This document shows positions 44,001-55,770 of a stretch of DNA of 64,000 nt, one piece after another (the stretch's first letter is position 1; every line of letters starts with the position of its first letter). Origin of the DNA: Apodospora peruviana (lineage: Eukaryota; Ascomycota; Sordariomycetes; Sordariales; Lasiosphaeriaceae); the NCBI GenBank assembly GCA_033439685.1, contig JAUEDM010000005.1:1240001-1304000 (forward strand), written 5' to 3'. The translations under genes and the position numbers were made by a program. The notes under the pieces were generated by a model. That model was not told where the DNA came from, searched no databases, and saw only the letters and a list, made by a program, of their open reading frames with translations.

Positions 44001-47000
44001 CTAGGCAAACCCAAATCCCTGCGCATTCTCCAACGCCATGGCCAACCGTTCCCTCAGCATCTCCTTATCCTTATACTCGGGCAACAGCAGCGTCCCGTAG
44101 CACGTGTAACTAGTCGGCAGCCTGCCCCCGGGCTCGTCCTCGCTGCCGTTCTTCTGAATAATAAACATCATGTTCTTGATACCGCCTACCGGCACCCTGT
44201 CGCTCGCCGTGACGAACTCGAGCAGCTTGCGCTTCATGTCCTCGTCGTACCGCCTCACGATGGACCAGAAGTCGCGCACGGTGCGGTGGCTCGCGTCCCA
44301 GCCCACGTAGCGTGTGTAGCGCTTCAGCTCCAACACGTCGATCTCCTGCACGCCCTCGACGATGGACTGGAGGATGCTCGAGGTGAGCAGGCTCAGCGAT
44401 TTGGGATGCAGGCAGGCGCGGAAGCCGCGGGCAAAGGCCTCGTACTGGGGCCGCACCGAAACGTCGGTGAGGTAGCGGATGTAGTCGGACACGTAGGCGT
44501 TGCGGTTCGCGTTGGTAACCAGCGGGGCTTCGTCGTCGCAGATGCTATCGTTTTGGCCAGATGGGTTCCAAGTGGCCTGGGACGACGATGTTGGTTTGAA
44601 CTGGGGCCACTTTCCTTTCTCGGCCGCTTGCCGTAGGCTGAATTGGCCGAATGAGGAGGGTGGCAAGGAGGATATGGAGACCGGCGCCTTCATCTCCCGC
44701 GTGACAACGTGACCGAATACAGACACAGAGAACTCGTAGGTGCGGGCAAACACGTCCTCGACGAGGCCATCCTTTTCATCCCACTCCAGCAGCGAATTCA
44801 GCCCGCTGGCCAGGTCAGGCCAGCCATCGGAAATATGGAGGAGTTCCGTCACCGGCTCGCCAAGAAGCTTGCGATACAGCGCCTTGGGGAAGGTGACGGG
44901 AAGCGTCAGTCCGTTGTAGACGGCAAGAGACACGAGCATGCCGATCAGTTGGAATTTCCACTCGGGCTCCATAGACCCGGGGACAAACCAGGTCATCCGC
45001 GTCCTCTCGTCGACAGTGAAGGCGCCGTAGTCGGGATGTAAGGCCTCGGCGATGGCCATCCGGAAGAATTCCTGCTGCACGCCGCCGGAGTCGAACCCTT
45101 CCTCGCCGGTGAGCACGCCCAGGTGAACTTTCAGGGGTCTCAGCAGCTCACGCTCTTCCCTTCGCCAGAGCTGATTGAAAGCGTCCTGAAGGACGTTCTC
45201 TCGTCTAATATCGAGGCTTAGATACTTCGCAGCTGGGACCTTCAGCCGATCGGCAAGAACCTCTTTGTGGTGTTGGTCCAGGCTTAGCCGGGTGGCAATG
45301 GCATCGATCTCATCCTGGACGGAAGTGGCCTCCTCGAATGCATAGCTCATCCTTGAAAAGTTTATTGACCGAAAATATGACACGAGCGTTGAAGAGTTAA
45401 ATAGGTATGGAAAGTCCAGGAGATGCAGCTTTTGCCGCGTAGAGGAATGTGAGAGCCAGGCAACAGGCATTTGCACAGAGTCAAGGCGCTCCGCGAAATA
45501 CTCCGCGCGGAACTGCGCGTCGCCAAGGAGAAGCTCATGACGTTTTTTGTCTACACAGAACGGTTAGTCTGTCTGTAAGTATTCATAGTCAAATCCCGGA
45601 GAGCACTCACACATGGTATCAATCAGGGCGAGGGCGCCTCCAAAAGGCCCATCTGCAGGCACTTCAGGACTGTTATCCCAGTCGTTGAGCATGACAGCCC
45701 TCGCCCAATCCAGCAGCAAGATCGGAACCCTCGTCTCGTGAAGGGCGCGGTCAGGGAAAGAGAAATTCAGAATATAAACGGCATCCATGTTGAGAAAGTC
45801 TAGCTGTGAGAACAACGGGGCGAGCACGTCTGGATCTTCCGTCGTTCCTTCGTTTATGATCATATTCGACTCGTTCAATTCGTCGTAGTACCGGCGTGTT
45901 ACGATAGCGGCGAATAGTCGTCTCGCCAGCCGCATCGCCAGGGCATCAGTAAAGCATTCCTCGTACTGGAGACAAAGAGAAACTGGTTGTTGAGCCACCG
46001 ATCCGCTCCCAGCAAGGCTAAGGCCATGGGCTCGGATCCTCGACATGTCGAATAACTGCCTGTCGGTGGTTACCAAGGGCGCAGCGGCGACCAAAGCGTG
46101 CAGGCAGATAGACATGAGACGTCCCGCATCGGCGTTGGAGAGAGACTTCTCATGTTTTGGGAACAGCTTAGCAGTCGGTGAGCGGAGAGACTGGAGTGAT
46201 TTGGGGGGAGGGAAAAGGCTAGCGGCAGCCATCCAGAGGCTGTGAAATACAAGGCTCGGCGCGATCCTTGTCATCCTCAGCATGCAGTACCAAAGTGTCT
46301 GGGAGTCATAGAGTTGCCCCTTCTTTGTAAATGACCGCACTGCTAGCCGTGGGTCGCTCAGAATATAGAAAAGCGTCTGCTCCACGAACAACTTCCACTC
46401 TCGTCTCACGCCCGCGGGATATGGCCGTCCTGAGCGTGACTTCCTCTTCAGCGGCCTTCCTTGGCTGCCGTATCTGTTGTGAAATCTGGTGATGGTAGGC
46501 GGCTCCAACATGTGCTGATCAGCAGTGCCATCTTCTTGAATAACGTCACAGATGAAATCTACAACATCCGCATTCAGTCTGGACAGGGCCTGAGGAAGTA
46601 TACTATCATCCTCCTGGTCCGAATCAGAGTGTCCGGCAGTGGCCGAGTTGTTACTGCAAGACCGACTTGATAAAAGTGGCTCCTTCGGGCTACCCGACTC
46701 ACTACTTCTCGCCCCATCCATCTGAGACCGGCCAACTTTATGCTTGATCTCGGCTGGCCGCGGGGGTGGCATCTTCTCCAACGTAACGTCGTCAAAGAAT
46801 CCGGCTGAAGACAACTGCGATATTGGCCGAGTTAATGGCGGGTTGGCCGTCTTAAGACCCCTAGGTGTCCTGTCTATGTTACCACCATTGGCACGAGGAG
46901 ATTTTAGCAGGCTCGGGTAGGTATCATCGGACACGATTTCCGAGGCAAATGGGTCGATGGAAAGCTGGCGTTTAGGCTTCGGCCCCGCTGCGGTCCGGAC

Positions 47001-48107
47001 CTTCGCGTTTGAGTTACACCGCTGCGTTCCAGGGCGGGAGGCAGAGGTCGATGAACTTTGTTGTTCTTCTTTCAGAACTTTCTCATCTTTATTCGCCCGG
47101 TCACGCTTCCAACTGTTTCCAGGTTCCACCGTTTCGCGTGGTTTAGCTGGATCCCCATTAGACTTAGTGGGCAACGCTTGCGCAGATCTTGGCCTCGGGG
47201 ATGTACTGCGAGATCTTAGGTTTTCTTTTTCATTTGGTGCCACAGATCGACCGTATTCCCGTGGAGAAGTCTGGAAGTTTTCTGCCCTTCGGGACATATC
47301 CTCTATAGACGCTGGGGTGAGCCATTCCAGCATCTTGAAAGCCACGGTGCCGAACACGTTGGCGGCGAACGACCGATAGTCCTTACTGACAGGCTCTTCC
47401 GTTATCGAAAAACCTGGCCCCTGAGTTAGCAACTGCCCATCGTCCTCCTTCAAGTGGTCGACAGGCCGTTCCTTCAAGCCGCCATTGGCGCTTCCGTTCC
47501 GGCTCCGACCAGGTCTCGATCCGCCAATAGCAGGTCGACTTTTGGGAGGAGAGCCCAGGGCGACACGCCCGTCGCGCAGTGACACTTTGGGACTCGGCCC
47601 GAACACCAGGGAATTGAGGGCAGCAGGCGGTGCTTTGGGAGGTCGCAGGAAGGGGCAAAGGCCGCTCTCGGCATTGTCTTGACTGGCAAGGTTTGTTGCC
47701 AACGTCATGGCACTCGTGGTGTTGAATCGCCGCATGGGTGCCCGGCCGGCGGCTCTCTTTCTGCAGGTAAAGCATGTCGGGGTCGAGCAGTGATCGGCGC
47801 CGCAGCCATCTCGAAGTTGCACGATGTACCTGGAAGCGAGGGTTAGCAGGCGGTGCAGTGAACAGAGGAGTGTGCGTTCCGATACTCACTTTTGCACAAG
47901 TTGCTGAAAGTTATGACGTCGTGATGCCCTGTGCACGGAATAGACGCGCTTGGGATTGTCGATGTCCTCCACCAGCTCTTTCAGCTCGGCCGGCGCATCC
48001 CATGGCAGCCTTGCGAAGCGCGCTTCCTCCCAAACACCGGTCACCACGTCAAGGGGATCAATTCCGTTGGCGCCATCAACTGCCCGGGGAGCAGCTTCTC
48101 GAGTCAT
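44001..48107 (-). CDS. HECT-type E3 ubiquitin ligase, Hul4/E6AP-like
   Basis: Three exons on the minus strand: 47890-48107, 45611-47829 and 44001-45550, in phase, 1328 residues. The N-terminus has a conserved helix block (WDAPAELKELVEDIDNPKRVYSVH). A cysteine cluster follows, DGCGADHCSTPTCFTCRKR, resembling the AZUL zinc finger of E6AP/UBE3A. A long Ser/Pro-rich disordered region separates it from a helical region. The join across the last intron (TMY-KKRHELLLGDAQF) leads into WLSHSSTRQKLHLLDFPYLF and RSINFSRMSYAFEEA, as in fungal Hul4. The HECT domain occupies roughly the last 380 residues, with the catalytic Cys in TSYTCYGTLLLPEY at about 1296. It should transfer ubiquitin through a Cys thioester; substrates are unknown. 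Yeast Hul4 helps degrade misfolded and chromatin proteins. Confidence 0.92.
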
Positions 48108-48964
48108 GACATGGATGTAGTAGCTCAGGCTAGAAAATAGCCTTGTGTCGGTCGAGGCCTAGCGGAACTGTCGAGTCTGTTCCCCTAACCGTGATCGTCG
48201 AATGCCAGAGGCGGCCGCAACTTAGGTATGGTAGTCAGCGTTGTCGCTGGTTAATTCTGAGCGCATTCGGATGGGAGCGGCGATATGTCGAAAATGAGGG
48301 AAAAGTTGAGAAGAGGCTGAGAGGATCTGGTTGCGTCGTCGACCAGTCAAGCATAAGGCACCTCCCTGTCGGTTTGGGGTTGAACAGCGCTGCCAGGTGC
48401 TACCGTGGCCAGCTCTGCGCGACGACAAGGTTTTGGACGCCAAGCACCCTTTACGCCCGGAACGTGGCCCTTGCACGACAGGGGTTCAACGCACGGCCGC
48501 GCGGATGGTGAAATCTGACGCACGTGCTCTGGGCAATGGCATGGAAATGAGTCAGCATGTACTTTACAGGGCTCCTCTCACAGTACAGATACTGTACTTG
48601 TTCAAGTTGTCGAGAGTCCAAGTTTGTCGAGAGTCCAAGTTGTCGAGAGTCCAAGTTAACTAAAAATCACGATGGATCGAGCAAAACTCGGGATGATTAC
48701 CTGTGACTTCACAGCACACGAAGTATCGGCAGATAATCCAGCTGAAGGAAGATGGCAGGTACAGGTCATACTCGAGTGGCTTGGAGCAGGCACCTAAATC
48801 GGTTTAGAAGAACTGAGTGTTCAATGATCAATGACCGAGCATGCGGGCGTTCGCGAGCCTCGTCCAGCTTCAATCGACACCCCGCGACCGGGTTCCTTCT
48901 TCATGCCAGCAGAATTTTACGGCCAAGATAATTTGATACGGCGGACGAACCGCATCGTCGTGAC
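48108..48964. other. Spacer upstream of the HECT ligase
   Basis: Promoter side of the HECT ligase. A short tandem repeat lies at 48603-48657. The other frames are short and unmatched. Confidence 0.45.
48603..48657 (+). repeat. Three tandem copies of a 16-17 bp unit
   Basis: CAAGTTGTCGAGAGTC occurs at 48603-48618, again with one extra T at 48619-48635, and exactly at 48636-48651, followed by a partial CAAGTT. Confidence 0.95.
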
Positions 48965-50773
48965 ATGGAGATGGATCCGCTTTCCACCGTCTCGCTGGCG
49001 GGCGGGATAACGAAGACATCCATGGCCATTGTCACCTTCGCGCGTGAAGCCCGCCATGCTGCCACGGACCTCGACGCCATCTCAGCAGAGTTACAGGCTC
49101 TCAGCGCCGTTCTTGATTTTGGCTCGCAGTTTGTCTGGAACCACTATAGCCTCCCTTCCTGAGGCTCTAATCGCTGAAATTAACACCACTCTGGGAGGCT
49201 GCAACGCGGTGGTGGACCAGATTGAAGAAAACCTGCAAAAGTATAAACAGGACAAGATATTCACAAAGGTCGGGTGGGCTATGTTTGGCCAGGACGACAT
49301 GCAAGAGCTGCGCGAGAGTTTGGAAGCGTACAAGATGGCATTGAGCCTTGGTATGCATGCCATTTCCATGTAAGAACCCTTTCTGGGATGGGCCGATTCG
49401 CCTTATCAGGGTCGTTGGCCAGGCTGTCAAAGAAGACACTTCAGCCCTACTCGATCGTGCCAAAGCGATCCTGACAACCAATGAGCAGATCCTCGCCCGG
49501 GTATAAGTGTCGACGGCGCCTATTCTTGGGATTCGACATTTCCACGAAAAGACCTCACGAAAACCTCTCAAGTATCAGTACTAAACCATGTTTTCCCAAC
49601 CAAAGAACCGATATACTACGAACAGCATCTTGGTAAACTAGAGTTTTCTCTCATATTCCCGATCGGATCAGGACGTCACATTGCAAAGCTGTCGTTCAGT
49701 CATCCAGAAGAGATGGCGAGATTTCGTTCGGCGCTTGCCGATCAGGTGCTATGCTCCGACGAGGCCATAAAAGTCGACGTTCCATTAAAGTATGGCGGTA
49801 CTCCGTCATGCAATGGATGGGAATGAGGAGATATATATATCAGACTGCAATCGTGCGAGACTCGTTATGGACGGGCCAAAAACCATATCCCGTATCCCTC
49901 TGACCCACGGAAGCGGAAACCTGGAAATAAATGATCGGTTTAACATAACACATGGTGAAATTTATATCCGGCTCAGCGGGTGGACTGAAATACATATCTA
50001 CCGAAACCTGCAGGAGATGACTGTACTGGCTTCGCCAGAATCTGCGCCGACATTCAGATCGAGAGAATCCCTTGACGAAGTCTCGCTCATTCTGCAGACC
50101 ATCGCACGAAAGCCTACACGGCGACGGCTCGAGTTCGATACCCTTCAGGACGCACATAAGTTTCAGGAAGCTTTGACTGGGTTCAGGGTCATTTTCGACA
50201 GCCGTGCAATGGAGTTCACATGCAGCAATCCCGCGCGCAAGATGGGTATATCGATGCACAAGACTTCCAAATTGGGCTCTACGCGCGTGCAGGTGATCCA
50301 GCGCGATGAAATGAAGGTTCAAATCCTGTCACTTTCCCATTCCAAATGGAGTGCCTTGAATTTCAAATTTGATGGCACCGCGGTTCTCTTCAAAACCAAG
50401 CACATTGGGAAATATTACCTGAAGCTTCTGGACTGAAGCTGCCAATACCTCCCGCGCGCGGAACTGTCGAACTACGGTTTGCCTTCTCAATTTGTGAACT
50501 TGGGGAACTTGTCTCCTTTGGGTGGGTGCGATGAGATATCCATCATGTTCACTGCGGAAGCAGGGGTCCACGCTGCGTTTCTCCGTAGACCGTGATGAGA
50601 TGTACGACTGCCTCGACATCCTCACGCGTTTTACCAAAAATCAAGGAATCAAGCCGACCAATTTCTTCAAAAACATGGCATTCCATGTCAACCTTGATGC
50701 CAAGACACCAGACGGAGGATATAACATCTCTGTCAAGACCGGGCAGCAATCGACAATGAACGATGAGGGATAG
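48965..50773 (+). pseudogene. Frameshifted gene with fungal STAND-type N-terminal domain
   Basis: The first frame (48965 on) reads MEMDPLSTVSLAGGITKTSM...AISAELQALSAVLD-like text, the fungal N-terminal domain found on many STAND/NLR-like and unannotated proteins. At a T run near 49117 the frame shifts: SGTTIASLPEALIAEINTTL continues in the next frame to MHAIS. A plausible intron (49373-49410) then leads to VVGQAVKEDTSALLDRAKAIL, which meets a stop at about 49504. The following homologous-looking text (VFPTKEPIYYEQHLGKLEFS) is in yet another frame and stops near 49810. A further 214-codon frame (49792-50436) continues, and a last open frame spans 50522-50773. At least three shifts are needed, so I read it as a decayed gene. 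No NACHT/NB-ARC motif is seen. An alternative is several unpredicted introns. Confidence 0.55.
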
Positions 50774-52467
50774 TTCTTTCTACACCTCCACCGGAGTTTA
50801 AAACGTTAGTGCAAATACCTTCCAAGCCACCGTCCCGTCTGGACAAGAAAACACTGTTGTGCCCAACATAGAACCTGAGATTCATTTTTGCTCATACGGA
50901 TATTCTTAATCTCTCTAATAGCATAACAGCTCTACTCTCCAGGATTTAGGATCTCTTTCAAAGGTGTCGGAGTAAAATGAATGTCGGTGATATGTTGCAG
51001 ACACACGCGGAGTTTTCTTTTACAAACAAGGCCAAGTACCAGAACTGACGTTTTAAATCCCGGCAGAGGAGTACACAGCAGATAGAACCACCTGCCAATC
51101 TGCGCAACACACAAAAGCAAACCGCGGGCCCCTTTCACCATAATCGACGGAAAGGCGGATGCGAAACGGTTAGCACCCTACGACGTTATGATTTCGTTTT
51201 GTGACTTGAATTGCGGCAGTGTGGGGATGGTTTCCGTGCACCAATACCACAAGGAATTTCCATGTCAGGTCTGGAGAACAAAGACATTGATGGTCACTCG
51301 AATTTCGAGATTTCTTTTTGGTCGGAATCCCCAGTTTATTTGCTGCTTGAACAACCTGCCTACCTACCTTAGTTAAGGCGGTATGGTGTGGGCCTGGCTT
51401 TGCCTTCACGAAGGATGGGATATTAAACGCAGCAGGCAGGCAGACCGGGCAGAGCCATGGTGAGAACATAATTACGTGCCTATCCATCACTTTTCCAAGT
51501 CCAATATCTATACCACACCAACTCACAGTCCGTCCGGCAGATCGCATTTTTTTGGTCTCTAGATGATTACAGCCGCTGAAGCTGTCAAACAGGCGTACTG
51601 CTCCTGCGACATCTACTCTGCCGTCTCCGAGGCGCTGATAGTGGGCTGCAAGAGCCCCTTCTCGTGGAGTCGGCATCCGGGACTGCGTGAAAATTGAATA
51701 TCCAATGCCCTCACCAGAAAAAATCCTAGTTAGTCTTTTAAAGTAAGCAAATATTCGGATATCACACCACACAATTTTGCAACAATTTACCATGTCTAAT
51801 GGTCTGTGTTGGTGGGGATAGCAATGTCATGGCGAAAGGGTGAAAGATTGACATCGCTCAAAGAGGGTTGATGTGTCGACTTATGAAACTATGTGTCTCT
51901 CCCAAGGAAACTTCAAAAATATGCAGCGTGTCAGGTCATGGTCAGCCTCACTTCAAGATCTTACTATAAAAGCAAGTTAACAATCCAGAGACATAGTAGT
52001 ACCAGCCATATGTGGCAAGGGAATGCCCTCACAATGCCACAGAGCCAACAAGGCGCTATGTAGCTAGCTTGCCAAGGATTGCCTAAGAGTGGTGTTCTTT
52101 ATCCGGTGGAGGCGTAAAGCAGGCCCCAGGGGGTCAGACAATGAATGGAGCTCACAGAAAGGCGAAATCGACCACCAAAAAGAATTTCTGTATATTGCTT
52201 CATAGAAACGTAGCAATGATTGCAAGACTATGATTTCGGTTTATATCTAAGAGGGCATAGAAGTAGCTAGGGCTTGATCAACGGCGTTGGTACCCTTGCC
52301 AGCTCCCCCAGTCCCCAATTCCAAAATATCCCATACCACCCCTTAAATAATGATGATAACCACAACGGTGGTTACAACCCGGAGCGACGAGCCCCACATA
52401 ACTATACCCATGATAGGGCTAAGAAGGCATCAAAAACGTTAGAGTGAGGATGCCATTGTCGTGTTTG
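50774..52467. other. Spacer between the decayed gene and KAR5
   Basis: About 1.7 kb. A minus-strand 207-codon frame at 51170-51793 lacks any recognisable motif and may be chance. The remainder is AT-rich 3' flank of the KAR5-like gene. No RNA gene seen. Confidence 0.4.
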
Positions 52468-54022
52468 TCAACTTCCAGTTCCTCCAAATGATGAGGACGG
52501 TAGACGGTCAATGAGTTGGTCGTATGATGAGACCAAGTATCCGATGGCCTCCCCAAGTGCCAACAGACCGAGATTTCTGAATGCAGAAGGTGGTAGTCCG
52601 TACGATCCCATGACGAGAGAGATTGTTGGGAAGACGAGGTACGGCCACCAGCTGCCCGATGCTCCATCTTTGAACAGATAACTATTGACCTGTGACACCG
52701 TGGTTGAGGCCTCATCCAGTGCATCCAGGATGTCGTTGGTGATGTTACTCGCTTGGTTTAGCATATGAGTGTGATCTTGGTATTTTGTGGCTAACGTCTC
52801 GGTGACAATTAGCAGGCGACCCATTCCTTGCTCGAGTGCGTCCTGTCGCTGGGCGAGGGCGGCAGCTTGTTGGTTCGAGAGTTCCTACCAGGATGTTAGT
52901 TTATTCTATATCTGGACAACTTCAGCAGGAGATCCTCACTATTTGCTTCTGTAGGGAGCTTGATGAAGCAGCGACGCTGGCCACGACCGCCACCAAGGCC
53001 CCTAGATCTTCATCTACCTTCTGAGATGCCTGTCGGAGTGACACCTCATGGGCAGATGCAAGCCGTGAGTTGTTTTCGAGAACACTGGCGACCAAAACGT
53101 TCAGGATTTGTCGCAGGTCCTCGGCGTTTTGCAGACTGTCATGCATTGACTCGGATGACTTCGCCAACGAACTCTCCATATCTCTCAAAAGATAGCTCTC
53201 AACCCTCGTCAGGCTGTTTCTCAAGTGGTCTATTTGTGGCGATAGCTTCTCCAGGTTCTCAACAGATTGCCGAGCCCGATTGTCGAGATCGTCCATGCGC
53301 TTTTGGAGCTCAGCCTCCACGCCTTCTGTGAGCTTCGCGATCACCTGCGTTAACCTTTGGTAAAGCAGTATATTTTGCGCTGTGACACGGTCAGTAGCAG
53401 AGCGCGGAAAACGGCAAGGGAACAACCAACATTTCTCATTGTCTGCTCGTGCGGCTTCACAAAACCGCAGTGCCTTGTGTCGGTAGCTTATCCAGGTGCT
53501 CCATGCCGCGTCCGAGGTTGCGAGAGCCGAGAGACATAACCCGATTTCACTCGGGGTAACATGAAGCTGTGGTTCGTTGCGTATGGCGATCAAGCTCAAT
53601 GAAGGCTCCCTGAATTTTGCGCAGGCCGTCGGGATTGCGAAACTACCTCGTTCGAGGTCGCATATTGCTAGACTGGCGGCGTATGAATCGACAAAGTCCC
53701 GGACCTGGCGCCCGCTGTCGGTGAGAATGGTCGCATCATCTTTCCCGTCCACAAGTTGGCAGTTGTTCACCAGCAGTCGGGCGGCGACACGATGGCATAG
53801 TGGTTCTGACTCAAGCTCTTGAAGCTCGCTGAGGGCGACGGCGTAGACTTTTGGTAGTCGCGATGATGAGTGCTGGAGGAGTTCGGACGGGCTGATATCA
53901 TTGTGAGGACTCGGGTTTTGGTTCGCCGGTCTTGCCACTCGCCTCTCGCTTCCCCACGAGAACGACTGAATGCCGGGAGCAAAAAGCACCCAAAGAGCGA
54001 ACATGACCTGTAAGGTGCTCAT
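52468..54022 (-). CDS. Nuclear fusion protein Kar5/Tht1 homolog
   Basis: Exons on the minus strand: 53431-54022, 52940-53379 and 52468-52884, 482 residues. The start at 54022 gives a signal peptide (MSTLQVMFALWVLFAPGIQS); the open frame continues upstream to 54232 through the duplicated leader. The luminal Cys-rich region contains LESEPLCHRVAARLLVNNCQ, SLAICDLERGSFAIPTAC and YRHKALRFCEAARADNEK, characteristic of Tht1-like proteins. Coiled-coil segments follow, then C-terminal hydrophobic segments (WWPYLVFPTISLVMG and LGLLALGEAIGYLV). Kar5/Tht1/Brambleberry proteins act in the nuclear envelope during karyogamy. Intron 1 is 51 nt (53380-53430, donor GTTGGT, branch CTACTGAC), has no stop and keeps frame, so an unspliced form would only add 17 residues. 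Intron 2 has a GTGAGG donor. Confidence 0.87.
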
Positions 54023-54061
54023 GGTTGCGTGATATCGGGGTGAGCGAGTAGGCGACGAGGT

Positions 54062-54407
54062 TATTTGGGGAGAACCATGAAGGGGAGTGTCGAGTGATAA
54101 GTAATGAGTAATGATGAGGAATGAGAACGGAGCGGAAGATCGAAGCAAATATTTGGAATGAACAAGGCGGTTAACGATTAGAGCTGTGTTGGGAAAGTGG
54201 GATGTTGAGTGAGAAGTTGAAGGAAAGAGCATTCTATTTGGGGAGAACCATGAAGGGGAGTGTCGAGTGATAAGTAATGAGTAATGATAAGGAATGAGAA
54301 CGGAGCGGAAGATCGAAGCAAATATTTGGAATGAACAAGGCGGTTAACGATTAGAGCTGTGTTGGGAAAGTGGGATGTTGAGTGAGAAGTTGAAGGAAAG
54401 AGCATTC
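54062..54407. repeat. Near-perfect 173-bp tandem duplication
   Basis: Copy 1 at 54062-54234 and copy 2 at 54235-54407 match base for base by eye except for one change (AATGATGAGG versus AATGATAAGG). The repeat starts 40 bases upstream of the KAR5 ATG and therefore lies in its leader or promoter. Confidence 0.93.
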
Positions 54408-55024
54408 TGTCGGCAGGAGGTCAGGAACATCTTGGGTAGGCACATTCGGCGGAGCGAAGCGAGGCAAGAAAATGAAAGTTGAGATGACGTAGTTGAAGCA
54501 TTGCATCTATGAAACTGAGTAGAGTTGGGAAGGACATAATGTGCAAAACAGACCAAGGTGCTCTAGGTCTAGTTTATACCAGACTGAACAATCATTAACG
54601 TGACCCTCAGATACTCAGCACCAGTCATTAGGAGCTGCTTGAAATTTCGGTAGAAACCTATGTTATCTCAGTTCCAGATATTTCGAGTAATTAATCTAAA
54701 TTTGGCTGAAAAGCGTCCGGTGTTCTGAGCTCAACACCACCAACGCGATCAGGAAGTCGTGAATCGTGATGGTGTTGCTGGCTTGCCGATGTCGGATGGA
54801 TGGAATTTATTTCGCCCGGAGGCACTAAGCCTAAAGGGCCTATGCACGCTAACTACATTCGGTTCATCCAATTTTGCCATTGTCTCGTCCAAGCCCTCTA
54901 CTTTTTCACCTTTAGACCACCCGACGTCTCTTGTCGTATTATTAGCAGATCGCCTGGGAGTTTATATTCTCCAAGTGTTCAGCGTCCTATCTTCAGCAGC
55001 TAAAGCAGGATCTGCTGGTTGAGG
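54408..55024. other. Spacer between KAR5 and the LINE fragment
   Basis: Upstream of the duplicated KAR5 leader, AT-rich toward 54580-54720. No gene is supported. The frames at 54759-55022 are low-quality. Confidence 0.4.
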
Positions 55025-55575
55025 CTATGCGGGCCCCTTGGTCAAGTTCTCTTCCTGCGATGCATCTATTCTGTGTGCGTCCAAATCCAGTCTTCCCGTT
55101 GACATGGCATACTTGATTGTTGCCCGAACTGCCTTCATGTCTGGCGACCATTTCTTGGGGTCCGATGGCGCTTTTCCTCCCAGATAGAACGAGAGACTCC
55201 CCCGTCTTGTTGTCGTACATTGCAGCATACCTTCTCGTAGAGCCGTCCACCTTACGCATCGTAGCAGGAAGTGATCCATAGTTTCCCTCCCGTGACCGCA
55301 ATCGCATAGGTCGGATTCAGCTGCCCTGATTTATATAAAAATCCGTTCAATCTCGCCATACCTGTCCGGAGTTGTGCTAGTACACAAGCCTCTTTTCGTT
55401 TCAGCTTGTCGTACAGGTCGTGCGTGTGTCTGCCCGGGAGCGCCACATCGATGGTCTTTGAGAACTTGCCCAACCCTTCCGGGAGCTTTGTCCGCTTTTG
55501 CCTAGCCGTTGCTAGTCTAATCGCAGTTGACTTGGCGATGTCGTGGTCAATAGGTACAGAATCCATATTTGATGA
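55025..55575 (-). mobile_element. 3' remnant of a Tad-like LINE (non-LTR retrotransposon)
   Basis: The minus strand encodes the end of a LINE ORF2 downstream of the RNase H region: ALPGRHTHDLYDKLKRKEAC, then LAQLRTGMARLNGFL. After a one-base frameshift near a T run at about 55335, a CCHC-like knuckle follows: CDCGHGRETMDHFLLRCVRW. TTTRRGSLSFYLGGK and MKAVRATIKYAMSTGRLD come next. This order matches the C-termini of fungal Tad1/CgT1-type LINEs. The reverse transcriptase, endonuclease and ORF1 are absent, so the copy is dead and 5'-truncated. I see no clear target-site duplication or poly(A) tail. Confidence 0.8.
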
Positions 55576-55770
55576 CTAAGAAAGTTCCAAGCCAGGGTTA
55601 GGGTCAGATCCGGATAGCTCCAGGTCATCCAATCAGCCGATGCTTTGCCGGCCCGTCCAGAATTTTGGAGCAAGCTCCATGTCCAATTGACCGAGACGTG
55701 AGAGAGTTGAGAGCAACCCGTCGTCGGAGCGCGCGCCAACACCGCTGCTCTTCGCAAAACCACCACCACA

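Noticed and set aside
51170..51793. 207-codon minus-strand frame
   Set aside because: Longer than most chance frames but without signal, domain or conserved-looking blocks; kept only as a possibility to test with RNA-seq.
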